NCBI RefSeq assembly: GCF_900142125.1 | Contig: NZ_FQZT01000009.1 | Coordinates: 1-64,000 of the forward strand | Direction of reading: 5' to 3' | Length of the DNA stretch: 64,000 nucleotides | DNA from: Malonomonas rubra DSM 5091 | GTDB taxonomy: Bacteria; Desulfobacterota; Desulfuromonadia; Desulfuromonadales; Geopsychrobacteraceae | Part shown: positions 7,479 through 15,121 of the stretch, in pieces | Layout: each line of letters begins with the position of its first letter | Numbering within the stretch: the stretch's first letter is position 1 | The notes under the pieces: generated by a model | The model's input: only the letters and a program-made list of their open reading frames with translations | Databases searched by the model: none | Told to the model about the DNA's origin: nothing | Made by a program: the position numbers and the translations under genes

Positions 7479-8693
7479 TCAATACCCCAATGCGGTCGCA
7501 GCGCCGAGCAGATGAATATCCAAGGAGTCGCCTGCTGCGTAATAGTCGCGATCGGGCGCGAGCAGGGCGATAGCCTGGGCGTCGATCATGGTGCGCAGGA
7601 TCCCGGTGTTCTGGTCGCCGGCACTGGCGATCATCAGCTCCCCCTCGTCGTTCAGCTCCACGGCCACCCGCATCAACTGCAAACGATCATACTTTTTCTT
7701 CACGGGCTCCTGCAGTCTGGCTTTGAGCAACGGTTTATAAAGCGTGCGGTGGCCCATCATTTTGAGCAAGGCAGGGCGAACGAACTCTTCAAAGGTGATC
7801 ATGGTCGACACCGGGTTTCCGGGCAGGGAAAAGACCGGGGTGTCACCACGCATACCGAAGGCGGTCGGTTTTCCCGGTTTGATGTTGATTTTCCAGAACT
7901 TCTGCTCGACACCCAGCTCTTCCAATACTTCGCGCACGTAATCACGATCGCCGGCAGAAACTCCGGCTGAAGTAATCAGCACGTCGGCCTGCAGCCCATC
8001 GCGCATCTTCTCGCGCAGACTTTCTATGTTGTCGCGAGCGATACCGAGCATCAGCGGTTCGGCGCCGATTTCACGCAGTGCGGCAGCAAGCGCCCAGGAA
8101 TTGCTGTTGATGATACCACCCTCGAAGCGCAGCTCATCCAGCTCCTGCAACTCATCACCGGTGGAAAGGATCGCCACGCGCACACGCCGACAAACCTTGA
8201 CCATCGACATGCCGAAGGAGGCGAGCAGGCTGATCTCGGCCGGGCGTAAAACGGTTCCGGCATCGATGATTTTATCGCCGGGCTTGATATCCTCACCCTT
8301 CCAGCGGATATGATCGCCCTTTTTCACCCGACCAAGGATGGTCACCTTGTCTTTTCCCTCTTCGGTCTCTTCGAAAGGAACAATGGCATCAGCCCCCGGC
8401 GGAACCGGCGCGCCCGTCATAATCTTGACCGCGGTACCCGGCTCGACCCGGCAATCGATTTTGCCCCCGGCGGGGATGTAGCCCTGCACCGGCAGAATCA
8501 CTCCGGACTCACAATCTTCCGCGCGCACGGCATAACCGTCCATCGCCGAGTTGTCGAACAACGGCAGCGGTTGGTTGGCAACGATATCTTCCGCGACCGC
8601 GCGGCCGGCAGCATCGAGCAGGGAAACCTTTTCGATCGCCAGCGGTTGAACCGATTCAACGATCAAATTTCTGGCTTGATAATATGTATACAT
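7479..8693 (-). CDS. moeA: Molybdopterin molybdenumtransferase MoeA
   Basis: Started at the ATG at 8693 (MYTYYQARNLIVESVQ), which follows a purine-rich GGAAGAGG; an upstream start would add 14 residues. It is 404 residues, the usual MoeA length. Motifs include PLPLFDNSAMDGYAV, MTGAPVPPGADAIVP, STGDEL, TSAGVSAGDRDYV and SLPGNPVSTM. MoeA inserts molybdate, or probably tungstate here, into adenylated molybdopterin. Its position after the tungstate transporter suggests it works on tungsten for the formate dehydrogenase encoded next door. Confidence 0.95.
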   Translation of the reverse strand: MYTYYQARNLIVESVQPLAIEKVSLLDAAGRAVAEDIVANQPLPLFDNSAMDGYAVRAEDCESGVILPVQGYIPAGGKIDCRVEPGTAVKIMTGAPVPPGADAIVPFEETEEGKDKVTILGRVKKGDHIRWKGEDIKPGDKIIDAGTVLRPAEISLLASFGMSMVKVCRRVRVAILSTGDELQELDELRFEGGIINSNSWALAAALREIGAEPLMLGIARDNIESLREKMRDGLQADVLITSAGVSAGDRDYVREVLEELGVEQKFWKINIKPGKPTAFGMRGDTPVFSLPGNPVSTMITFEEFVRPALLKMMGHRTLYKPLLKARLQEPVKKKYDRLQLMRVAVELNDEGELMIASAGDQNTGILRTMIDAQAIALLAPDRDYYAAGDSLDIHLLGAATALGY

Positions 8694-8715
8694 CAGCCTC
8701 TTCCTTTTCCTGACA

Positions 8716-9402
8716 TCATCTTTGTTGCAGAACATTCAGTCCCAGATTCACCAGCAGGGCCACCGTCAGCAGGACAATTCCCAGCGCCAGACCAAAAGCA
8801 AACTCACCTTTACTGGTCTCCAGTGCAATGGCGGTGGTCATGGTGCGGGTACTGTTGCGGATATTGCCACCGAGCATCATCGCCACCCCGACTTCGGCGA
8901 TGACTCGGCCAAAACCGGCGATGACCGCTGCCATGACACCGAAACGGATTTCGCGCAACAGCTGATGGGCCGCCTGAAACCGCGAGGCGCCAAGGGTCAG
9001 CGCGGTGTTGATGATACGGTTGTCGGCTCCGCTGACTGCCGTCAGCACCAGGTTGGCAACGATCGGCGTGGCAAGAACCACCTGGCCACAAATCATCGCC
9101 CAGGGAGTAAACAGCAATCCGAGCGGTCCGAGCGGCCCCTGGCGACTGAACAGGCCGAACAACAGCAGACCGACCACCACTGTCGGCAGCGCCATCAGGG
9201 TGTTCAGCAGGGTGATCAGCAGTTGACGCCCCCTGAACTGACTCAAGCCCAGCCACAGGCCGACCGGCACACCGAGAAAACCAGCAATGACAATTGCCGT
9301 GCTGGAGGTGTAAAGGGAGGTCCAGACTGTCATCCGGACCTCCCGGTCGAAACTGAAGATCAGCTCAATCGCGGTAACGAAAGAGTCGCCTAAATAACCC
9401 AA
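8716..9402 (-). CDS. tupB: Tungstate ABC transporter permease TupB
   Basis: A 228-residue inner-membrane permease with several transmembrane helices and the ABC permease EAA-like segment (ALTLGASRFQAAHQLLREIRF). The sequences DREVRMTVWTSLYTSSTAIV and GRVIAEVGVAMMLGGNIRNSTRTMTT are typical of TupB/WtpB-type permeases. The start appears to be a TTG at 9402, needed to keep the N-terminal helix that relatives have. It lies 9 bases after tupA. Confidence 0.93.
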   Translation of the reverse strand: MGYLGDSFVTAIELIFSFDREVRMTVWTSLYTSSTAIVIAGFLGVPVGLWLGLSQFRGRQLLITLLNTLMALPTVVVGLLLFGLFSRQGPLGPLGLLFTPWAMICGQVVLATPIVANLVLTAVSGADNRIINTALTLGASRFQAAHQLLREIRFGVMAAVIAGFGRVIAEVGVAMMLGGNIRNSTRTMTTAIALETSKGEFAFGLALGIVLLTVALLVNLGLNVLQQR

Positions 9403-9411
9403 GCGAAGACC

Positions 9412-10212
9412 CTATTTTTCAACATAAAACAGCTGCTTGCCACCTTTGCGGAATCCGGTGATCAGCTTTTTTGCCTCGTCGGAAACCAGGTAGTCGAGGA
9501 ACTTCTTCGCCAGATCCTTTTTCACGTGCGGGTGTTTGGCCGGGTTAACCATGATGGCACCATAAGGATTGAAAAGGCCTGCATCGCCTTCCAGAACAAT
9601 CTTCAACGGAGTCTTCTCCGAATAAGCGATGTAGGTACCGCGGTCGCTCAGGGTGTAGCCCTGACGCTCACCGGCCATGACAATGACTTCTCCCATGCCG
9701 CGACCTGCCTCCAGGTACCAGTCGCCAGCCGGGGTTACTCCGGCCTTTTTCCACAGCTGCTTTTCACGCGAATGGGTGCCGGAATCATCGCCACGGGAAA
9801 CGAACGTGCTTTTACTGTCAGCAATCCCGGCCATGCCAGCAGCGGCATCGGTACAGCCTTTTAGCTCTGCCGGATCGCTTTCCGGGCCGAGGATGACAAA
9901 ATCGTTGTACATGATGTCGCGACGATCGATACCGTAACCCTCGTTGACGAACTTATCTTCCTTGCTGCGGGCATGCACCATGATGACATCGACGTCACCG
10001 GTTTCACCCAGCTTGATCGCTTTACCGGTGCCAACAGCAATGACGTCAACGACACAATCGTTCGCCTTTTCAAACGGCGGCAGAAGTTCGGCCAGCAGGC
10101 CGGAGTTCTCGGTTGAGGTGGTGGTCGCCAAGCGCAACCGCTCTGCGGCGATAGCGCTGGTCGCCAGGGCAATCAGGCAACTCAGAATGACAACAATACG
10201 CAATGCTTTCAT
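9412..10212 (-). CDS. tupA: Tungstate-binding periplasmic protein TupA
   Basis: The ATG at 10212 follows GGAGG and gives 266 residues: a signal peptide (MKALRIVVILSCLIALATSAIAA), then ERLRLATTTSTENSGLLAELLPPFEK, the TTTS anion-binding signature of TupA, and later SRGDDSGTHSREKQLW and GMGEVIVMAGERQGYTLSDR. TupA binds tungstate with high selectivity in the periplasm and delivers it to TupBC. A Moco-type riboswitch precedes it. The longer in-frame reading to 10329 crosses the riboswitch and is rejected. Confidence 0.95.
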   Translation of the reverse strand: MKALRIVVILSCLIALATSAIAAERLRLATTTSTENSGLLAELLPPFEKANDCVVDVIAVGTGKAIKLGETGDVDVIMVHARSKEDKFVNEGYGIDRRDIMYNDFVILGPESDPAELKGCTDAAAGMAGIADSKSTFVSRGDDSGTHSREKQLWKKAGVTPAGDWYLEAGRGMGEVIVMAGERQGYTLSDRGTYIAYSEKTPLKIVLEGDAGLFNPYGAIMVNPAKHPHVKKDLAKKFLDYLVSDEAKKLITGFRKGGKQLFYVEK

Positions 10213-10240
10213 CTTTTCTGTTCCTCCAAAAAAAGTGCGA

Positions 10241-10258
10241 AAAAGCCTCCTAAGAGGC
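10241..10258 (-). terminator. Short hairpin with T-run before tupA
   Basis: On the minus strand GCCTC-TTAG-GAGGC is followed by TTTTT and, after three bases, another T-run. A second hairpin (GCAGC...GCTGC, 10262-10285) sits between it and the riboswitch core. Together they could form the expression platform of the tupA-leader riboswitch, acting by termination. Confidence 0.55.
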
Positions 10259-10289
10259 ATAGGCAGCAACATCCGATATGTGCTGCGAA

Positions 10290-10371
10290 ACTCCTTTCCA
10301 AACACGGGAGGCAGTGCCGTTTCCAGCACTACCCTTAGCCTGGATCAGTGGCTGGTCGGTGAAAAAGGAGT
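10290..10371 (-). promoter_or_regulatory. Moco-type (molybdenum/tungsten cofactor) riboswitch before tupA
   Basis: On the minus strand ACTCCTT pairs with AAGGAGT as P1. Inside are the blocks CTAAGGGT, a hairpin with loop TGGAAACG closed by AGTGC/GCACT, then GCCTCCCG and TTTGGAAAGGAG. The last three blocks recur at 11353-11435 before tupC, the other tungstate gene. The position, conservation and neighbours match the Moco RNA family associated with molybdate/tungstate genes. The family assignment is from memory of its consensus. Confidence 0.75.
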
Positions 10372-10374
10372 GTA

Positions 10375-10470
10375 AGTGCTTGTCGTGAATGAGTTTGCAA
10401 AAAATGTGAGTCGCACCATAGGTTCGGCGGTCATTTTTTGTGAACTCAGACGCGGCAATGACTTGCACTT
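10375..10470. repeat. Imperfect 96-bp inverted repeat between tupC and tupA
   Basis: AAGTGCTTGTC near 10376 is mirrored by GACTTGCACTT at 10460-10470. GAGTTTGCAAAAAATG (10391-10406) is mirrored by CATTTTTTGTGAACTC (10432-10447). The arms flank a 25-base centre. It lies immediately upstream of the tupA riboswitch in the transcribed direction, so it could hold paired repressor sites (ModE/TunR-like control) or fold as leader RNA. No coding function is supported. Confidence 0.6.
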
Positions 10471-10586
10471 ATATTCATCGATCCATTCGCTGATTCAGGT
10501 ACAGGCTCCGGCACCACGGTTACAACCGACAGGGGCAAAAGCTCGGAGATATAAATACTATCTGAACCCTCAGCTCTTCAGCGCGT

Positions 10587-11267
10587 TCATACGACTTTCA
10601 ATTCCGGCGTTACTGCAGGCGCATCTATCAGTTTTCCACGCGCCATCTGGACCACTTCGCCGCCGATCCTCTCCGCCTGACCACTGTCATGACTGGCAAT
10701 GACAACCGTCATTCCCTGTTGTGGCAGACTGACGAGAAATTTTTCCAGCACCCCAACCTGGCCAATATCAAGATTGGCGGTCGGCTCATCGAGCAACAAT
10801 AATTTCGGCTGTAGGCAAAGAGCACGAGCCAAAGCGACACGGCGGCTCTCGCCTCCCGACAGTTCTTTCGCCCGACGCTTCTGAAAACCGGAAAGACCAA
10901 CAACTGCCAGTGCCTGATCGATTTTCTGCCGCAGCCGGTCCCCATGGATGCCACGCAGTTTCAGCCCGAAAGCCAGATTTTTCTCAACGCTGCCGGCAAA
11001 CAAAAAAGGGTTCTGATCAAGCAGAGTGATTTTCTGCCGCAGCGCCTGAAGTCGTTCAGCCCGCCAGGCAATCGGCTCACCGGCAAAACAGATTTCACCA
11101 CGCTGGGGCTGTTGCAATAAAGCCAGCAGGCGCAGCAGAGTACTTTTGCCGGAACCATTCTCACCACGCAGCACGTATAACTGTCCCCTCTGCAGAGTCA
11201 GTTGCGGCACTTGCAGTTCAAAATCGCCCTGCAGCATGCTGATGTTGTTCAGTTCGAGAAGCGCCAT
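10587..11267 (-). CDS. tupC: Tungstate ABC transporter ATP-binding protein TupC
   Basis: About 226 residues from the ATG at 11267; a TTG four codons upstream is possible, and neither has a strong ribosome site. Walker A is RGENGSGKSTLLRLLALL, the signature motif ELSGGESRRVALARAL, Walker B LLLLDEPTANLD, and the switch His lies in VIASHD. It energises tungstate import through TupB. It is unusual in being transcribed before tupA-tupB, with its own riboswitch and terminators upstream and about 375 bases of leader-like sequence between it and tupA. Confidence 0.92.
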   Translation of the reverse strand: MALLELNNISMLQGDFELQVPQLTLQRGQLYVLRGENGSGKSTLLRLLALLQQPQRGEICFAGEPIAWRAERLQALRQKITLLDQNPFLFAGSVEKNLAFGLKLRGIHGDRLRQKIDQALAVVGLSGFQKRRAKELSGGESRRVALARALCLQPKLLLLDEPTANLDIGQVGVLEKFLVSLPQQGMTVVIASHDSGQAERIGGEVVQMARGKLIDAPAVTPELKVV

Positions 11268-11284
11268 AAACGTATACAATCCAC

Positions 11285-11314
11285 AAAAAAAGCTTCCTCC
11301 GATTGGAGGAAGCT
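11285..11314 (-). terminator. Second of two tandem terminators in the tupC leader
   Basis: AGCTTCCTCC pairs perfectly with GGAGGAAGCT around a 4-base loop and is followed on the minus strand by seven T residues, ending about 18 bases before the tupC start. It is well placed to be the off-switch of the upstream riboswitch. Confidence 0.88.
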
Positions 11315-11317
11315 CTG

Positions 11318-11350
11318 AAAAAACACCAGTGACGGCCTGCCGCCGCTGGT
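11318..11350 (-). terminator. First of two tandem terminators in the tupC leader
   Basis: On the minus strand ACCAG...CTGGT with an inner GCGG/CCGT-type stem forms a hairpin followed by G and six T residues. It starts within three bases of the riboswitch P1 strand, so competition between P1 and this hairpin is possible. Alternatively it ends the upstream fdh transcript. Confidence 0.72.
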
Positions 11351-11352
11351 TT

Positions 11353-11435
11353 TAACAGAATCCCCTTTCCAATCCGGGAGGCAGGGTCGTTTCCAACCGC
11401 ACCCATAGACCGACCGCCGTGAGGTTAACCTGTTA
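11353..11435 (-). promoter_or_regulatory. Moco-type riboswitch before tupC
   Basis: On the minus strand TAACAG (11430-11435) pairs with CTGTTA (11353-11358). Between them are GGTCTATGGGT, TTGGAAACGACCCT, GCCTCCCGG and TTGGAAAGGGG, which align with the element before tupA. Two terminators follow before tupC, consistent with transcriptional control. Repression when the tungsten or molybdenum cofactor is plentiful is expected from the known family but is not proven by the sequence. Confidence 0.75.
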
Positions 11436-11461
11436 GGCGGGACGGTTCGGAGACAATCTCT

Positions 11462-12883
11462 TTAATTGTTATCGTTGCCGCGTTTCAGCGGCAATTCAAT
11501 CTCGTACTCATCGACCAGTGTACCACGCAGGCGGAAATAATCTTCCGGGGTGTTGATGTTCTGAAAGCTTTTTTCCTGCGGGTCGTGCTGGCGGACGACA
11601 GACGCCGGCAACTCTACCAGTTTCACTTGATCGAAGAAAAGCAAAATACGCTTTAAACCCGCATCAAGCACCCTCTCCATCGCCGGCAGGCAGGCTTTGC
11701 TGTAGAGCGCATGTAAAGGCTCGTGGCCACTGCTGCTGTGAGGAATGACCAGGTCGCCTTCAGCCGCATGGGAACAGATCTCACGCACAACAGCCGGGCT
11801 GATAAAGGGCATGTCGCAGCCGACAACAAAAATTTTCTCGCTTTTCGCATGCGCCAGGCCGGAATGAACCCCGGCCAGCGAACCTTGCGCATAATAAATA
11901 TCGGGCACTTTGCGACAGGGGATCTCATTGTAGAGATCGGGTGAGTTGGTGACGATGACCACCTCGTCGAACAGGCTCGCCATGCGCTGATAAACATGAT
12001 CGATAAAACGCGCGCCGGCAACCGGCAACAACGACTTGTCACTGCCCATACGACGGCTCTCACCTCCAGCGAGGATGACGCCGGTGACGCCGGTGATCCG
12101 CTCGCTGTTGTTGTTCAGACGCAACTGCTGCGAATGGCTGTAAACTTCCATGTTGCCACCGCGGACGTAACCGACCAGGGTGATGCCCGCCTGCTCACAG
12201 AGCTGGATCGCTTTATCGGTCGGCGAAGTGCGGGTGGCCAACAGACCGATACCGAGGCGCGCCGCTTTGGCGACCATCTCGGTGGAAACCCGGCCGGAAG
12301 TGACCAGCATCTTGTCCTGCAGATTGATACCACGGAACAGCGCCTCGCCAGCAACCCGATCGAGAGTGTTGTGGCGGCCGATATCCTCGGCGTGCAGCAT
12401 CAAAACACCATCGCGATCTCCGATGGCGGCAGAGTGGATACCGCCGTGGCTGCGGTACTGCTCCGTCAGGTCATTCAGTTCTTTCATCAGTCGCAACAGG
12501 CTTTCGCTGTCGTAATGTCGCGGCCGCTGCTTACCTTCGCTGAGCAATTGATCCGGTAGGTTGTAAGCGATACCGGTCCCGCAACCGGAGGTCAGGGTCG
12601 GCTGCAGGCGCTCCGGCAGCTCACCATTCAGACGCACTTCGGCCAGGCCGAAATCGGAGCAGACGCCGAGCGACTGAATCTCATCGAGGGATGAGATAAA
12701 GCCTTGCAGACGGAAAAAACCGATCAACAGAAAATTGAGTTTGTGCGGGGAACAGACCAGTGTCGCCAGTTCCTTGCCGTTGACGCGCAGACGCAAGGGG
12801 TATTCTTCGACCACCGGGCGCTGCAGATGTTCACTGCGGCCCTGGCTGACACGGATAATTTTATGTGCGGCTGACTCTTGCAT
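11462..12883 (-). CDS. FdhD-MobA fusion: formate dehydrogenase sulfurtransferase plus molybdenum cofactor guanylyltransferase
   Basis: A 473-residue two-domain protein. Residues 1 to about 265 are FdhD: VEEYPLRLRVNG, LTSGCGTG with a single Cys in the usual CxxC loop, GGIHSAAIGD, AEDIGRHNTLDRVAGEAL and VTSGRVSTEMV. Residues about 268-460 are MobA: GVILAGGESRRMGSDKSLLP (GTP-binding), VPDIYYAQGSLAGVHSGLA and VVGCDMPFI. FdhD passes sulfur to formate dehydrogenase cofactor; MobA adds the guanine nucleotide. Both act on the bis-MGD cofactor of FdnG, encoded just upstream, so the fusion joins two sequential maturation steps. The junction is continuous, with no frameshift. Confidence 0.93.
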   Translation of the reverse strand: MQESAAHKIIRVSQGRSEHLQRPVVEEYPLRLRVNGKELATLVCSPHKLNFLLIGFFRLQGFISSLDEIQSLGVCSDFGLAEVRLNGELPERLQPTLTSGCGTGIAYNLPDQLLSEGKQRPRHYDSESLLRLMKELNDLTEQYRSHGGIHSAAIGDRDGVLMLHAEDIGRHNTLDRVAGEALFRGINLQDKMLVTSGRVSTEMVAKAARLGIGLLATRTSPTDKAIQLCEQAGITLVGYVRGGNMEVYSHSQQLRLNNNSERITGVTGVILAGGESRRMGSDKSLLPVAGARFIDHVYQRMASLFDEVVIVTNSPDLYNEIPCRKVPDIYYAQGSLAGVHSGLAHAKSEKIFVVGCDMPFISPAVVREICSHAAEGDLVIPHSSSGHEPLHALYSKACLPAMERVLDAGLKRILLFFDQVKLVELPASVVRQHDPQEKSFQNINTPEDYFRLRGTLVDEYEIELPLKRGNDNN

Positions 12884-12993
12884 GATTTCGCCCTATCAAT
12901 TGAACCCCCGACTCAGAAAATGGCTTGCGCCGATCGTTCGCTGCTTCGGGGTAAAGTCAGATGTTTCTCTCGTTTTACTACAATTTCAAACTT

Positions 12994-13022
12994 ACTGTCG
13001 CCGCCCGTGTGGACGGCGACAG
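12994..13022 (-). terminator. Hairpin after the formate dehydrogenase structural genes
   Basis: CTGTCGCCG pairs perfectly with CGGCGACAG across a loop of about 11 bases. The T-run after it on the minus strand is weak, so it may be a partial terminator or an RNA-stabilising hairpin that lowers expression of fdhD-mobA relative to fdnGHI. Confidence 0.6.
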
Positions 13023-13034
13023 CATTTTGACAGC

Positions 13035-14279
13035 CTAGCTAAGCTCGGAAGCGGCGCTGCCTTCCGGCAGAACTTCTTTCTGCTCTTTTTCCTGCTTCGG
13101 CTTACCGTCATCAATCTTGTGGAAAGAATCGGGGATCGTGTAATCGACAGTCTCCGGATGGTGCTCGAAGATCGGGAAGTACTTGGCGATCAGCACGAAG
13201 AACAGAATGTGACCGGCAATAATACCGATAGTCACCAGCGACTCGATGATCGACGGGTAGTACATGTGATTCGGGTCCATCATGCCGAACATCGAAACGT
13301 TGAAACGGTTGAGGACCAGGCCGAAGATCACCAGCAGGGCGGCGATCACGCGGCGGCGATCGTCGTTACGTACCGAGTTACTGGTGAACATCAAAAACGG
13401 CAGGATGAAACCGATGCCGAGTTCCAGGAAGAACAGCAGAGTAAATACCGGTACATCAAAGAACGGCCCTTCCGACAGCGCCATCAGGGTGTAGACGCGC
13501 AGGAAGATGTAGAAGCCGAGAGTGTAAGGCAGAATCTTCGCCAGGGTACGCAGCAGCACGCCCTCGTTCGGCTGGCCCATCCACTTGTGACAAGCGGTCG
13601 CCTCGACGATGATGATGCACATACCACAGCAGATCGCGCTGACCCAGAACAGCAGCGGCAACAATGGATTGTACCAGAGGCTGTGCAGCTTATCGACGGC
13701 GATCAGGAAGAAGGTGCCGAGGGACGACTGGTGCAGGGTCGAAATTGCTGCAGCCAGTATAACCAGCGGCATCTCCAGCCAACGCAGGATGCGCAGCGGA
13801 ATGTGCCAACCGAATTTCTCCGCCACCGGCGAGAGGAATTCGAGGAACAGCACCGTAGTGTAAGCCATAACACACATGGCAACCTCGAACATCGGCGAGT
13901 GCAGGTTCCAGTAACGCAGAACGTGCCAGCCTTTGTGCGGCTGCCCCAGGTCAAGCACCAGGCCGACGCAGACCAGCGAGTAACCGAGGAAACCGGTGAC
14001 GATCGCCGGGCGAACCAGCGGCTCGAGCTTCTTGATGTTGAAGCAGTGGACAATAGCGCCGAGGGTAAATGCCCCGGCTGCCAGCGGCACCGCAGTAACA
14101 ACGTCGAAAGAAATCCACAAACCCCAGGGGTAAGTGTCATCCATGTTGGTGGTTGCTCCCAGCCCGAAGACGAAACGGGCGAGGGAGGCGACGGCGGCCA
14201 AAACCACCAGGAAAATCATGAACTTGACAAAGGCGTGATAGCCTTTAATCTCTTTTGCAACAGCGCGTACAGCAGTCAT
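13035..14279 (-). CDS. NrfD/HybB-family membrane subunit of formate dehydrogenase
   Basis: A 414-residue polytopic protein with about ten transmembrane helices, an N-terminal YPWGLWISFDVVTAVPLAAG motif and LDLGQPHKGWHVL, typical of NrfD/PsrC/HybB quinone-interacting subunits. It lacks the heme-ligating design of FdnI cytochrome b556, so electrons would reach the quinone pool directly from the iron-sulfur subunit, or flow the other way. It starts 2 bases after fdnH. The C-terminal 40 residues are charged and cytoplasmic-looking. Confidence 0.88.
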   Translation of the reverse strand: MTAVRAVAKEIKGYHAFVKFMIFLVVLAAVASLARFVFGLGATTNMDDTYPWGLWISFDVVTAVPLAAGAFTLGAIVHCFNIKKLEPLVRPAIVTGFLGYSLVCVGLVLDLGQPHKGWHVLRYWNLHSPMFEVAMCVMAYTTVLFLEFLSPVAEKFGWHIPLRILRWLEMPLVILAAAISTLHQSSLGTFFLIAVDKLHSLWYNPLLPLLFWVSAICCGMCIIIVEATACHKWMGQPNEGVLLRTLAKILPYTLGFYIFLRVYTLMALSEGPFFDVPVFTLLFFLELGIGFILPFLMFTSNSVRNDDRRRVIAALLVIFGLVLNRFNVSMFGMMDPNHMYYPSIIESLVTIGIIAGHILFFVLIAKYFPIFEHHPETVDYTIPDSFHKIDDGKPKQEKEQKEVLPEGSAASELS

Positions 14280-14281
14280 CG

Positions 14282-15121
14282 TTAGTCCTCCTTCTCATCA
14301 GCAGGAGTATCGACCTGCTCGGCATCTTCTTGTTCATTCTTCAAGCGGTCACGACGGTGGTTGATCCAGGAGAGCGCTGAGAGGCTACCGCCAACGGTGA
14401 GGAAGGCAGCCGGAACGAAGCGCAGTGCCTGCCAGGTGTATTCCGGCAGCGGGCGCAGGGTGACCTTCTTGAAGCCGAGTTCGTCGAAGGGCAGGCTGGT
14501 CAGGTAGATGACCGAGGTACCACCCGCTTCTTCTTTACCGTAGATCTTGCGGATGTACTTGTCCGGATGCTTGGCGACGCGCTCTTCAGCGATCTTGATC
14601 ATCTCGTCGCGCGGTCCGTAAGTGATCGCGGTCGGACAGGCAGTCGCACAGGCCGGTTGCAGACCAGCGGTCACCCGATCGTGACAACCGGTACATTTCT
14701 TCACCAGCGGCAGACCTTTGCTCCACTCGTACTTGGGAACGCCGAAGGGGCAGGCGATCATGCAGAAACGGCAACCGATGCAACGATCGGCTTTGTAAAT
14801 GACCGGCCCTTCCGGGGTCTTTTCGAAAGCACCGACCGGACAGACCGAGGCACAAGCCGGATCGTCGCAGTGCATGCACATCTCTTTGTAGAAGGCGAAT
14901 TCGTTCTGACCGTTCTTCTCGTAGTCACGGAACTTGATGCGGGTAAAAGTGTACTCCGACATCGCTGGCGGGTTCTGGTACCCCTCGCCGCTGAAGAACT
15001 CGGTGTTTTCAGCTTCCAGCTGGTTCCATTGCTTACAGGCAACCTGACAACCACGACATCCGGTGCACTTGGTCATATCGATCAGGAAGGCATTTTGTTT
15101 TGAGGTATCGACTTTACTCAT
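14282..15121 (-). CDS. fdnH: Formate dehydrogenase iron-sulfur subunit
   Basis: A 279-residue ferredoxin-like electron-transfer protein. Cysteine sets include CTGCRGCQVAC, CMHCDDPACASVC, CIGCRFCMIAC and CTGCHDR...CATAC, enough for four [4Fe-4S] clusters. A C-terminal hydrophobic segment (FVPAAFLTVGGSLSALSWI) anchors it in the membrane as in FdnH. It has no signal peptide, so it would be exported with FdnG by the Tat pathway. Its ATG overlaps the fdnG stop (ATGA). Confidence 0.93.
   Translation of the reverse strand: MSKVDTSKQNAFLIDMTKCTGCRGCQVACKQWNQLEAENTEFFSGEGYQNPPAMSEYTFTRIKFRDYEKNGQNEFAFYKEMCMHCDDPACASVCPVGAFEKTPEGPVIYKADRCIGCRFCMIACPFGVPKYEWSKGLPLVKKCTGCHDRVTAGLQPACATACPTAITYGPRDEMIKIAEERVAKHPDKYIRKIYGKEEAGGTSVIYLTSLPFDELGFKKVTLRPLPEYTWQALRFVPAAFLTVGGSLSALSWINHRRDRLKNEQEDAEQVDTPADEKED

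Noticed and set aside
12735-14285. Plus-strand frame of 516 codons, His/Gln/Asp-rich
   Set aside because: Antisense shadow of the NrfD-type subunit and FdhD; composition is that of a reverse-frame artefact.
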